A stretch of DNA of 64,000 nt from Massilia psychrophila (GTDB taxonomy: Bacteria > Pseudomonadota > Gammaproteobacteria > Burkholderiales > Burkholderiaceae_D), in assembly GCF_002760665.1 (NCBI RefSeq), contig NZ_PDOB01000009.1:62001-126000 (forward strand), read 5' to 3'. A model generated the notes under the pieces. It saw nothing but the letters and a program-made list of their open reading frames with translations, had not been told where the DNA came from and did not search any database. Below are positions 1 through 8,394 of the stretch, one piece after another; position 1 is the stretch's first letter, and the number at the start of each line of letters is the position of its first letter. A program made the translations under genes and the position numbers.

Positions 1-918
1 AACAACGTGCTGCTCGGCTGCACGCCGGTGGTCAACCTGTTCAGCCAGCACGGCGTACCGATCCGGCTGAGCCACACCACCGACAGCTATCCGGTACTGG
101 CCGACGGACGCCGCGCGTATAGCTACGACGTCTACTCGATCGACTTGGTCAAGCTGGTGCGCCAGACGCCGCATGGGGAGTCGGTGGTCGATTTCCACCC
201 GTTCTATTCCCTGCGCCACGGCCAGACGCCGGAAAAGAACGGTCACTACTGGGTGATGCGCAGAAATGACGTCATTGCCACCAACAGTCCCGGCTTCGAG
301 ACGGCCATTTCGATCGTCGACATCGATTTCGACCCGGCGGCGGTCGAAACCGACACCCTCAGCCTCGAGATCACCTGCACCAACCGCGACCTGCCGGCGC
401 AGCTGACCTATGGCGTGGCCGGCGGCGACCTGTTCCTGGCGGGCGGCTCGACCGTGCGCACGGTCGGCTTCCTGCGCAAACCGACCCTGGCGTACCGTTT
501 TTCGCGCGGGGGCGGGGCGCACTGGCGCCTGATCTCGCACCTGTCGCTGAACCACCTGTCGCTGTCCGGCGGCGGCCTGGAAGCATTTCGCGAAATGCTG
601 ACCTTGTACGACCTGCCGCGCTCGCCGATTTCCCAGCGCCAGATCAGCGGCATCGACGCCGTCAGTTACAAGCCGGCCACCGCCTGGATGCCAGGCAACC
701 CGTTCCCTTGCCTGGTGCGTGGCGTCGAAGTCGGTCTGACCATCGACGAGGAAGCGTTTGTAGGCAGCGGCATCCACGCCTTCGCCCACATCGTCGAATG
801 TTTTTTAGGGCTGTACGTGCACGCCAACAGCTTTACGCAGCTGGTGGTGATATCGAAGAAAAACGCGGAGGAACTGTTGCGATGCACACCACGAAGCGGC
901 GATTTGAGCCTTGTGTAA
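1..918 (+). CDS. tssF: Type VI secretion baseplate subunit TssF (C-terminal part)
   Basis: This is the C-terminal ~305 residues of a TssF (ImpG/VasA) protein; the frame is open from base 1, so the start lies outside the window. TssF is a cytoplasmic baseplate wedge component of the type VI secretion system and works with TssG, TssE and TssK. The call rests on the overall sequence character (the LSLNHLSLSGGGLEAFREML stretch and the C-terminal G-HAFAHIVECFLGLYVHANSF segment are typical) and on the next gene being tssG. The two genes overlap by 37 bp, which suggests translational coupling. Nothing looks damaged. Confidence 0.88.
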   Translation, partial: NNVLLGCTPVVNLFSQHGVPIRLSHTTDSYPVLADGRRAYSYDVYSIDLVKLVRQTPHGESVVDFHPFYSLRHGQTPEKNGHYWVMRRNDVIATNSPGFETAISIVDIDFDPAAVETDTLSLEITCTNRDLPAQLTYGVAGGDLFLAGGSTVRTVGFLRKPTLAYRFSRGGGAHWRLISHLSLNHLSLSGGGLEAFREMLTLYDLPRSPISQRQISGIDAVSYKPATAWMPGNPFPCLVRGVEVGLTIDEEAFVGSGIHAFAHIVECFLGLYVHANSFTQLVVISKKNAEELLRCTPRSGDLSLV

Positions 919-1976
919 TCGAGCGCCTGTTTGCCGAACCGCAGCGCTTTGAATACTTTCAGGCGGTGCGGATGCTGGAACTGTGGCTCAGGCGACATGG
1001 CGTGCCGCAGGAAGGCGCGGTGGCCAATTTTTTGCGCTTCCAGAATTCGGTGTCGCTCGGTTTTCCGGCGAGCCAGATCGAAGCGTTGCAGCCTGAACCG
1101 CGCGAACTGGCGCGCGACGCTGGCACGCTCGGGGCGGCGCTTGCCCGCGCCGAACTGAAATACATCCGCATTACGCCGGCCTTCATGGGCATGCTGGGGA
1201 TGGCCGGCAGCCTGCCGGCCCACTACACCGAACGCATCGCCGCCCACCAGTTGTTCGACAAGGATGATGGCCCGCGCGCCTTCCTCGATACATTCTCGAA
1301 CCGCGCGCTGGCGCTGTTCTACGAAGCGTGGCGCAAATATCGGCTGGAACTGAAATACCAGATCAAAGGCAAGGACGGCTTCCTGCCGCTGCTGCTCTCG
1401 CTGGCCGGGCTCGGCCACGCCGCGCTGCAGGGGCGCCATACCGAAGGCAGCGACGGGTCACAGGGCGGGTTGCTCGACGATACGATCGGCTATTTTTGCG
1501 GCGCCTTGTTGCACCGGCCAACTTCGGCCGGATCGATCGCGCGGGTGCTGTCGGAGTATTTCGGCCAGCCGGTCAGCGCGGAGCAGTTCGTCGGCAGCTG
1601 GTACAGCTTGCCGCTCATGCAACAAAGCGCCCTGGGCGGCGCCAACGCGGTACTCGGCGCCGGCGCCGTGGTCGGCACGCGCGCCTGGCAGCGCGACTTG
1701 CGGCTGCGGCTGACGGTGGGGCCGCTGGACCGGGCCAGTTTCGCCTCGTTCCTGCCAGGCGGCAAGGCGGCGTGCGTGCTGGCCAGGCTGCTCACCATGT
1801 TCACCGGCGTGACGCTCGAGTACGAAATCGAATTGGTGCTGGTGGCTGCCGACGTCGAGCCGATCAGATTGCAGTCGGGGCGTAGTTGCGGACGGCTCGG
1901 GTGGGACACGTTTCTGGGCGCAACCGCCGGCGCGCACGACCGCCACGACGTGCGCTACGCCATCCACGATCTATAG
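882..1976 (+). CDS. tssG: Type VI secretion baseplate subunit TssG
   Basis: A 364-residue TssG (ImpH/VasB) protein, the baseplate partner of TssF. The ATG at 882 (MHTTKRRFEP) is preferred because TssG proteins begin with a short basic segment followed by an ERLFAEPQRFEYFQAVRML helix, as here; a longer frame from 708 would only be an antisense-like extension inside tssF. Further family features are the FLRFQNSVSLGFPASQI segment, the FLDTFSNRALALFYEAWRKYR block and the C-terminal LGWDTFLG motif. It overlaps the end of tssF. No further T6SS gene follows on this strand, so tssG is the last gene of the cluster on this side. Confidence 0.9.
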   Translation: MHTTKRRFEPCVIERLFAEPQRFEYFQAVRMLELWLRRHGVPQEGAVANFLRFQNSVSLGFPASQIEALQPEPRELARDAGTLGAALARAELKYIRITPAFMGMLGMAGSLPAHYTERIAAHQLFDKDDGPRAFLDTFSNRALALFYEAWRKYRLELKYQIKGKDGFLPLLLSLAGLGHAALQGRHTEGSDGSQGGLLDDTIGYFCGALLHRPTSAGSIARVLSEYFGQPVSAEQFVGSWYSLPLMQQSALGGANAVLGAGAVVGTRAWQRDLRLRLTVGPLDRASFASFLPGGKAACVLARLLTMFTGVTLEYEIELVLVAADVEPIRLQSGRSCGRLGWDTFLGATAGAHDRHDVRYAIHDL

Positions 1977-2549
1977 TTCAGCCAGACGGACCAGCAGCGC
2001 GCAGCAGTAGTGGCTGTCGGAATTGCTCACGTACAGGGCCGGGGTGCTACATGTCAGCGCCTGGTGAGCGGCCAGCGCCAGCGCCGACATCGGACTGCAG
2101 CAACGCCTCGCTGACCAATCCGGCCACCGCGGCGGCCATCGACAACGCGCGCCACCCCTCGTCGCTAAAATCGAGCTCCGCCATACCGCGCTGCGCCAGC
2201 CATGGCGCCATTATTGTGCCATCGCCATCGTCGACGGCATGCTGTCGGCGGCGCGCCAGTACAGTATCGCACCAAGCCAGCAGGCGGCGACGACGGCGAC
2301 CGCCAGCACGGCGCCAACCCGGGGCCGGCCAGTGGGCAGGCGCGGCGCGGGGGGGGAAGGGGCGACGGTGAGGGATGCGCCTGGCAAGGTGGGGCTCCGG
2401 TGAAGTTTCCGGCCGGGATTGGTCGGACAGCGCCAATCGTCACGCCCTGGTGCGGAGAAAGCTTGAAAACGAGCAAGGACTGGCCTCAGCGCGGTTTCAG
2501 GCGGTGCAACTCGGCCAGGAAACGGTCGCACGCCAGCGTCGGCGACCAC
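1971..2549 (-). pseudogene. Possible small membrane protein plus a frameshifted partner
   Basis: The 509 bases between tssG and the HD-domain gene have no clean gene. Three minus-strand frames have protein-like stretches. One frame ends at 2211 after a hydrophobic helix (about 20 residues around VGAVLAVAVVAACWLGAILYW). Its TAA overlaps an ATG (TAATG) that opens a second frame beginning MAPWLAQRGMAELDF and running to about 2080. From there a third frame, one base off, continues as LALAAHQALTC...ALYVSNSDSHYCCALLVRLAEL and stops at 1971. Read with one base removed near 2077-2081 it would be a continuous ~90-residue protein. I do not recognise the family. It is either a frameshifted gene or a base error; chance frames in GC-rich DNA are also possible. 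Confidence 0.3.
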
Positions 2550-3133
2550 GGCTCCCAGGCCTGGCCGCCATACAGCGCCGTCAGCGGGTCGTCGGCTAGC
2601 GGCGGCACGCTGATTTTTAGTGTGTGCAGCACCTCGTCGGCCGACCAGCCCACCACGTGCACTGCTTCGCTGGCGGCGGCCTGGCGGTCGGCGCGCTTGT
2701 GCATCGCGTGCTCATCAGGCGTCCAGGGCGGCAGGCCGTAGCGCAGGAAGACCGCCTTGTCGAGGCGCGCGCTAAGGTCGCGAAAGCCCTCGCCCAGGAA
2801 TGGCTTGAGTACCGAGATGCAGTCGAAGCCGAGCAAACCTTCTTCGGCGTCGTGCAGCAGTTCGCGCAGTTCAAAGGACGGCGCCAGCGGCGCGCTGGAT
2901 GCCGCGCGCCGCAGCAGCATCACTGTAATGGAGTGCTGGGCCACCGACAGCGGCAGCGGCCAGGCCGAATGCCCGCCCCAACGGTAGGTACGGGCCAGGC
3001 CGAGCGCAAGGTCTTCGTCTTCCCAGTCGTCGGGGCGCGGATCGAGCAGGTCGAGCCGCTTGCCTGATGGCATGCGCACCCAGGCGCGGGTGGCGCCGTC
3101 GTTGTTCGCAAAGCTGTCGGCAGTCGTGTTCAT
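2486..3133 (-). CDS. HD-domain phosphohydrolase
   Basis: A 215-residue soluble protein of the HD superfamily. The metal-binding pattern is visible: an early His in SVAQHS, then HDAEE (the HD doublet) within a LRELLHDAEEGLLGF helix, as in YfbR-like 5'-nucleotidases and related phosphohydrolases. An N-terminal WVRMPSGKRLDLLDPRP segment is common in this bacterial subfamily. Substrate is unknown; nucleotides are the usual guess. The start ATG at 3133 is the only good one. It is followed on the same strand by the uncertain small frames at 1971-2549, and the sensor kinase starting at 5965 ends 21 bp upstream. Confidence 0.8.
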   Translation of the reverse strand: MNTTADSFANNDGATRAWVRMPSGKRLDLLDPRPDDWEDEDLALGLARTYRWGGHSAWPLPLSVAQHSITVMLLRRAASSAPLAPSFELRELLHDAEEGLLGFDCISVLKPFLGEGFRDLSARLDKAVFLRYGLPPWTPDEHAMHKRADRQAAASEAVHVVGWSADEVLHTLKISVPPLADDPLTALYGGQAWEPWSPTLACDRFLAELHRLKPR

Positions 3134-3154
3134 CGCCTCATTTTACAAGATCGT

Positions 3155-5965
3155 CTACAGGATCGCGGCGCGGGTTGCCGTTTTGGCGAGGACGTCGCCG
3201 AGCGCCACGTCGAGCTGGCCGAAACCGCTGTGCGCCTGGCTCAGCAGTCCGGCATCGGCCAGCGCTTCCAGCGCGCCGGCCAGTTGGTGCACGCGCGCGC
3301 AGTCGAGATACGCGGCGCTGCCTTTGAGGGCATGCAGCGCGTCGGCCGCGGCGGCCGCGTCGCCCGCCTCGATCGCGCTGCGCGCCTGCGCCAGCCGGCG
3401 TGGTGCTTCCAGCATGAAGGCCTGGCCAATGCGCTCACGGTGCGCAGCGGAGAAGCCAAACAGCGGTGCGCTGCGCGCTGCTTCGCCGGCTCCCTGCGCC
3501 ACGCCGAACTGGTGCGCCAGCGCCGAGTTGTCAAGCGCCGGGGCGGGCGAAGACGCTGCGCCGGCGCAGCGCAGCACGTGCCCGTCGATCAACAGGGCGT
3601 CGATGGTGGCCTGGATCACGTCATACAGCTTGGCCTCGTCGACCGGCTTCGACAGGAAACCGTCCATGCCGGCGGCGAGGTAGCGTGCGCAGTCGGGCGC
3701 GCTGGCGTTGGCGGTCAGCGCGATGATCGCGATGCGCGGATTGCGCACCTGCCCGCCACCCGGGCCCGCGGCGCGGATCGCGCGGGTGGCTTGCTCGCCG
3801 TCCATCAGCGGCATGCGGCCATCCATCAGCACCATGTCGAAGTCGGCGCCGGTCAGCGCATCGAGCACTTCGCGGCCATTTTCGACCATGTGCACCTGGT
3901 GCCCCATCGCCTCCAGCAGAGCGCCGATGATGATCTGGTTGGTCTGCACGTCCTCGGCACACAGGATGCGCAGCTGGTGGCTGTGGCGCGCGCGAACCCT
4001 GGTCTCGCGCAGGTCCCGCGGCGCACTGCCGGCGGCCAGCGGCAGCGTGACGGCGAACCGCGAGCCGGCGCCCATCGTGCTGTCGACCGAAATGGCGCCT
4101 TTCATCAAACCGACCAGCTCCTTGCAGATCGCCAGCCCCAGCCCGGTACCGCCGTAGCGCCGCGTGGTCGAGTGGTCGGCCTGTTCGAACTTCTGGAACA
4201 GGCGCGCCTGGACCTCGGAGGGGATGCCGGGACCGGTGTCGCTGACGACGAAGCTGATCGGCGTGGCGCCGCCCTCGGTGCTGCCGGCGCTTGCCGCCAG
4301 CACCACTTCGCCGTGCTCGGTAAACTTGATTGCATTGCCCAGCAGGTTGACCAGGATCTGGCGGATCCGGGTCGGGTCGCCTTCGACGAATTGCGGCAGG
4401 CCTGGCGCCGGTTCGACCCGCAGCAGCAGCCCCTTGGCATCGGCCTGGCCCTGCATGATGCAGGCCGCATCTTGGACCAGGCCGGCCAGCGAAAAGCTGG
4501 TGGTTTCGAGCGTCAGCTTGCCGGCGTCGATCTTCGAAAAGTCGAGGATGTCGTTGAGGATGTCCAGCAGCGACTCGCCATTGCGCAGGCCGATGCGCAG
4601 GTATTGCTCGGTACGCCCGCGCACCGCGGTGTCGCGCAGGCTCAGCTTGAGCATGCCGATCACGCCCGCCAGCGGGGTGCGGATGTCGTGGCTCATCGCC
4701 GACAGGAAGTCGATGCGGTGGCGGCTGACCACTTCCGCATGCTCCTTGGCGATCGTCAGCGCCAAGTTGGCGCGCCGCAGTTCCTGCGTGCGGCGGTCGA
4801 CGTTTTGCTCCATCTTGTCGCGCAGGAGGCGGATCTGGTCGGCCAGTGCGAACGCCAGCAGCAGCGCGTCGATGGTGCCGCCGACCATCGTCAGCACCTG
4901 CGCGTTGCTCTTCAACGCTCCGATCAGGCCGAGGTTGGCCGGCAACACCAGCAGCGCCGGCACCGTCACGGCGATGAAGCCGAAGACGAAATAGCGCGCC
5001 GGCTGGAAGCCGCGCTTCCACGCCACGATGCCGCAGACGAGGGCCAGCACCAGCCACAGCATGACGACAAAGGTGAGCAGCCTGGGGGCCCAGCCGAGGG
5101 CCAGGAAACAGCTCGGCAGCAGCAGCAACGGCAGCACCAGGTTGACCCGGCTGATGCTGGCGAGCCACGGTGCGAGCTGCCTGAGCGGCAGGAAGTTCAG
5201 ATAGAACAGCGTCGAGAAAACCGGCAGCAGGAAGAACGGCACGAAGTGCAGTTCGACATGGCGCCAGTCGAACAGGTCGGCGAACACGTTGAACGCCATC
5301 GCCCAGGCGAGGAAAGAGGTCACCAGGTACAGCGTGTAGTACAGGGTGGCACGGTCGCGCGTGAAGGAAAAGATGAAGCTGTTGACGATCGCCAGCGCCG
5401 CCAGCGCGGCGAGCGAGGCGACGATCATCAGGTTTTCGCGGATGACCAGGGTGCCATATTCGGTTTGCGGGATAAGCGCGACGACCGGTGCGCGGATATA
5501 GTAGGGACTCGAAAAACGCATCACCAGCTGGTATTGGCGCTGCGGCTCGAGCCGCACGTTCTTGCCGTAGTGAAGAAAATATTCGCGGCTGGCCTGAAAG
5601 CCCGTATGCACCTGTTGCACGCCGCCCTCCAGACCGAACAGGTGGGCCTCGACGCGGTCGATCAGGGTGTTGTGCGGATCGAAGACCCACTGTTCTACTG
5701 GCGTGTCGTTGCGCACGCCCGTCACCAGCCAGTAAGCGCCGCCGGTCGGATCGATGCGCGCGGCCGGGGTCAGCGTTGCCGTCCACGCGGCGATGCCGTT
5801 TGCGCTGGAGGGAAAAGGTCCGCCGTCGTCCTTGAACAGCCGCGCGGAAGGCCGCAGGTCGATTGCGCGCGCCTGGACCAGCACGCTGGCGCTGGTGGCG
5901 GAGCGCGCATGGGCGGGCCAAAACAATACTTGCATGACCAACGCCAGCAGCAAAAGAAAGCGCAT
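3155..5965 (-). CDS. 7TM-DISM hybrid sensor histidine kinase with REC and HPt domains
   Basis: A 936-residue inner-membrane phosphorelay protein. Order: signal peptide (MRFLLLLALVMQVLFWPAHA), an extracellular 7TMR-DISMED2-type sensor (about 30-170), seven transmembrane helices (about 175-380), a short coiled coil, HisKA with the H-box at His426 (MSHDIRTP), an ATPase domain with N-box (NAIKFTE), G1 (DTGPGIP) and G2 (GGTGLGL), a receiver with Asp715 in LMDGRMP and the switch Lys in LSKP, and a C-terminal HPt with His878 (LHALKGSA). All phospho-acceptors are present. A GTG at 5998 could add 11 residues, but the ATG at 5965 gives the better signal peptide. No partner response regulator is adjacent, so its target is unknown. 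Confidence 0.88.
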   Translation of the reverse strand: MRFLLLLALVMQVLFWPAHARSATSASVLVQARAIDLRPSARLFKDDGGPFPSSANGIAAWTATLTPAARIDPTGGAYWLVTGVRNDTPVEQWVFDPHNTLIDRVEAHLFGLEGGVQQVHTGFQASREYFLHYGKNVRLEPQRQYQLVMRFSSPYYIRAPVVALIPQTEYGTLVIRENLMIVASLAALAALAIVNSFIFSFTRDRATLYYTLYLVTSFLAWAMAFNVFADLFDWRHVELHFVPFFLLPVFSTLFYLNFLPLRQLAPWLASISRVNLVLPLLLLPSCFLALGWAPRLLTFVVMLWLVLALVCGIVAWKRGFQPARYFVFGFIAVTVPALLVLPANLGLIGALKSNAQVLTMVGGTIDALLLAFALADQIRLLRDKMEQNVDRRTQELRRANLALTIAKEHAEVVSRHRIDFLSAMSHDIRTPLAGVIGMLKLSLRDTAVRGRTEQYLRIGLRNGESLLDILNDILDFSKIDAGKLTLETTSFSLAGLVQDAACIMQGQADAKGLLLRVEPAPGLPQFVEGDPTRIRQILVNLLGNAIKFTEHGEVVLAASAGSTEGGATPISFVVSDTGPGIPSEVQARLFQKFEQADHSTTRRYGGTGLGLAICKELVGLMKGAISVDSTMGAGSRFAVTLPLAAGSAPRDLRETRVRARHSHQLRILCAEDVQTNQIIIGALLEAMGHQVHMVENGREVLDALTGADFDMVLMDGRMPLMDGEQATRAIRAAGPGGGQVRNPRIAIIALTANASAPDCARYLAAGMDGFLSKPVDEAKLYDVIQATIDALLIDGHVLRCAGAASSPAPALDNSALAHQFGVAQGAGEAARSAPLFGFSAAHRERIGQAFMLEAPRRLAQARSAIEAGDAAAAADALHALKGSAAYLDCARVHQLAGALEALADAGLLSQAHSGFGQLDVALGDVLAKTATRAAIL

Positions 5966-6009
5966 GAAACCCGAATAAGAAAAAAGTGAACCGGCCACAC
6001 CGCGTGGCG

Positions 6010-6042
6010 ATGCCAGCGCCGGCGCCGGCGCGGTGCTGGCAT
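6010..6042. other. GC-rich hairpin between divergent genes
   Basis: ATGCCAGC at 6010-6017 pairs perfectly with GCTGGCAT at 6035-6042 around a GC-rich loop, followed by TTTT on the plus strand. It lies in the 152-bp region between the divergent sensor kinase and glpD, inside any glpD leader. It resembles a terminator, but there is no plus-strand gene upstream to terminate; attenuation of glpD or a chance structure are both possible. Confidence 0.35.
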
Positions 6043-6117
6043 TTTAATCCACAACATGCCAATCCTTGCAATTTAGAACACAATGGCGGGGCGCGGCTAC
6101 GCAAACAGGAGCGGCAA

Positions 6118-7677
6118 ATGGACGACACGGTTGAACGGATTGATTGCGATGTGCTGGTAGTGGGCGGCGGCATCAACGGCGCCGGCATCGCGCGCGATGC
6201 TGCCGGACGCGGCCTGCGCGTGGTGCTGTGCGAAAAAGACGACCTGGCTGCCCGCACCTCGTCGGCATCGAGCAAGCTGATTCACGGCGGCCTGCGTTAT
6301 CTCGAGCACCGCGAATTCGGCCTGGTGCGCAAGGCACTGGCCGAGCGGGAACTGCTGCTGTGCAGCGCGCCGCACATCATGTGGCCGCTGCGCTTTGTGA
6401 TGCCGCACGACGCCGGCCAGCGCCCGGCGCTGCTGATCCGGGCCGGGCTGTTCCTCTACGACCGGCTGGCGCGGCGCGAATTCCTGCCGGCCTCGCGCGC
6501 AATCAACCTGCGGCGCCACCCGGCGGGTCAGGCGTTGGCCGGCGCCTTCATGCGCGGCTTCGAATACTCGGACGGTTGGGTCGACGACGCCAGGCTGGTG
6601 GTGCTCGCCGCGCTCGACGCCAGCGAACGCGGCGCGCGAGTGATGACGCACACGCGATGCGGCCAGCTGCAGCGCCACCGCTTGCACTGGAGTGCCATGC
6701 TGACGGGCGCCGGCGGGCGCAGCACCCACGTCAGCGCGCGCTGCCTGGTCAACGCGACCGGCCCCTGGGCGGACGGTTTTCAGCAAGCCGCGCTTGGGCT
6801 GGCGCCGGCCGATGCGCTGCGCCTGGTTAAAGGCAGTCACATCGTCGTCAGGCGGCTGTTCGACCATCCGTATGCCTACATCTTCCAGCACCCGGACGGG
6901 CGCATCGTGTTCGCCATGCCGTACGAACGCGACTTCACGCTGATCGGCACCACCGACCTGGAATTTACCGGCAACCTCGACGACGTCGCCATCAGCAAAC
7001 CGGAAATAGCGTACTTGTGCGCGCTGGCGAACCGCTATTTCCGCCGCCCGATCAGCCGGCTGGACGTAGTCTGGTCGTACGCCGGCGTGCGTCCGCTGGT
7101 CGATGAAGCCCCGGCAAGCGCGCAATCGGCGTCGCGCGATTTCCGCCTTGGCCGCAACACGGACGGCGCGCCGATGCTGACTGTTTTTGGCGGCAAGATC
7201 ACCACCTTCCGCAAGCTGTCCGAAGAGGCCGTCGACTGGATTGCCCCCTTGCTCGGCAACACCAGCGACGGCTGGACCGCGCACGCCTGCCTGCCCGGCG
7301 GCGACCTGTTCGGGCAAGCGCCGTCGAGCCGGGGCGTGCTCGAATTCGACTTGTGGACGGCGTCCATGCAGCAGCGTTACAGCTGGCTTTCACCGACGCT
7401 GGTGCGGCGTTACGCCCGCGCCTACGGTACCCGCATGGTCGTCATGCTGGAAGGCTGCCGCAGATTGTCCGACCTGGGGCCGGAAATCGTGCCGGGGCTG
7501 TATGCGGCGGAGGCCGACTACCTGATGACGTACGAATGGGCGGCCAGCGCCGTCGATATCCTGTGGCGCCGCTCCAAGCTGGGGCTGCACCTGCCGGCCG
7601 GCAGCGCGGCGCTTGTCGACGCCTGGATCGCCGCCCGCAAGCCGGCGCGCAAGTTCGCTGAAAGCAGCGGTTCTTAG
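6118..7677 (+). CDS. glpD: Aerobic glycerol-3-phosphate dehydrogenase
   Basis: A 519-residue FAD enzyme that oxidises sn-glycerol 3-phosphate to dihydroxyacetone phosphate and passes electrons to quinone at the inner membrane. Evidence: the N-terminal dinucleotide-binding motif VLVVGGGINGAGIARDAAG, the family signature SSKLIHGGLRYLE, the central LVNATGPWAD and KGSHIVV blocks, the IGTTD segment and the C-terminal FGGKITTFRKL(S) motif. The ATG at 6118 is chosen because an AGGAGCGG ribosome site sits 4-5 bases before it and the flavin-binding strand follows at once. glpF and glpK are not adjacent. It converges on the YceI gene with a 4-bp overlap of the stop codons. Confidence 0.95.
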   Translation: MDDTVERIDCDVLVVGGGINGAGIARDAAGRGLRVVLCEKDDLAARTSSASSKLIHGGLRYLEHREFGLVRKALAERELLLCSAPHIMWPLRFVMPHDAGQRPALLIRAGLFLYDRLARREFLPASRAINLRRHPAGQALAGAFMRGFEYSDGWVDDARLVVLAALDASERGARVMTHTRCGQLQRHRLHWSAMLTGAGGRSTHVSARCLVNATGPWADGFQQAALGLAPADALRLVKGSHIVVRRLFDHPYAYIFQHPDGRIVFAMPYERDFTLIGTTDLEFTGNLDDVAISKPEIAYLCALANRYFRRPISRLDVVWSYAGVRPLVDEAPASAQSASRDFRLGRNTDGAPMLTVFGGKITTFRKLSEEAVDWIAPLLGNTSDGWTAHACLPGGDLFGQAPSSRGVLEFDLWTASMQQRYSWLSPTLVRRYARAYGTRMVVMLEGCRRLSDLGPEIVPGLYAAEADYLMTYEWAASAVDILWRRSKLGLHLPAGSAALVDAWIAARKPARKFAESSGS

Positions 7678-8387
7678 CGCGCCACGATCCGGTAGCGCAG
7701 CTCCATCGTATCTTGCACCGTCATCGCACCTCCCATCACCGACATCGGCGTGATGCCGAAATCGCTCTGGCGCAATTGCAGGGTGCCGGTCGCAACCAGT
7801 CCCTGCGGCGTGGTGTCGATGCGGGTGGGCGCGGCCACCGTGCGGGTGACGCCATGCAAGGTGATCGACAGCTGCAGCGGTTGGCCCGAAACTTGGCCCA
7901 AAACTTGACCGGCCGGCTGGCGTGCCGACAGGATCACCAGCGGGAAGCGTTCCGTCTCCAGCACCTTTGTCAGCATGTTGGCGCGAGTGCCGGCAATGGC
8001 GTCCGCCGACGGTTCGGTGTCGAGGCCGGCCGCGCGCCGCAGATCCGCTTCGTCGACCGTCATCTGGTCGAGCCGGAAATGAAAATCGGCACGGCCGGCG
8101 GATGGCGCGGCAAACCCGGTGACGCCGCGGCTGGCCACCACGTGATCGTGGCCGAAGCGTGCCAGGGCGCCGCCGCGCCGCACCGTCACCGCCACCAGCG
8201 ACTGCGCCGGATCGATGACCAGCACGTTGGTGCCGGATGCCGCGGCCTGGCGGTACCACTGCGCCGCATTGCCGGCGTCGAGGCTGACCGGGTCCGGCGG
8301 CGGCGCCACGGTGCAGCCGGCCAGCAGCGCGGCAGCCAGGAGCGCTGCCGGTAAAGTTAAAGCCCGTTGCCAGCGCTCGGCGTCCAT
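7674..8387 (-). CDS. YceI-family lipoprotein
   Basis: A 237-residue exported lipoprotein. From the ATG at 8387 (MDAERWQ) a hydrophobic signal ends in the lipobox LLAGC, so the mature protein would be lipid-anchored at Cys. The rest fits the YceI lipocalin-like fold: VTVRRGGALARFGHDHVV near the start, an internal GVTRTVAAP strand and the C-terminal QSDFGI motif typical of the family. YceI proteins bind amphiphilic, isoprenoid-like ligands; the ligand here is unknown. The upstream M1 peptidase gene ends 7 bp before this start on the same strand, so they are probably co-transcribed. Confidence 0.85.
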   Translation of the reverse strand: MDAERWQRALTLPAALLAAALLAGCTVAPPPDPVSLDAGNAAQWYRQAAASGTNVLVIDPAQSLVAVTVRRGGALARFGHDHVVASRGVTGFAAPSAGRADFHFRLDQMTVDEADLRRAAGLDTEPSADAIAGTRANMLTKVLETERFPLVILSARQPAGQVLGQVSGQPLQLSITLHGVTRTVAAPTRIDTTPQGLVATGTLQLRQSDFGITPMSVMGGAMTVQDTMELRYRIVAR

Positions 8388-8394
8388 GGCCGTT

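Noticed and set aside
3230-5989. A 919-codon open frame on the plus strand opposite the hybrid kinase
   Set aside because: It is antisense to a gene with complete kinase, receiver and HPt motifs; its translation is Gln/Arg-rich without domains, typical of GC-rich shadow frames.
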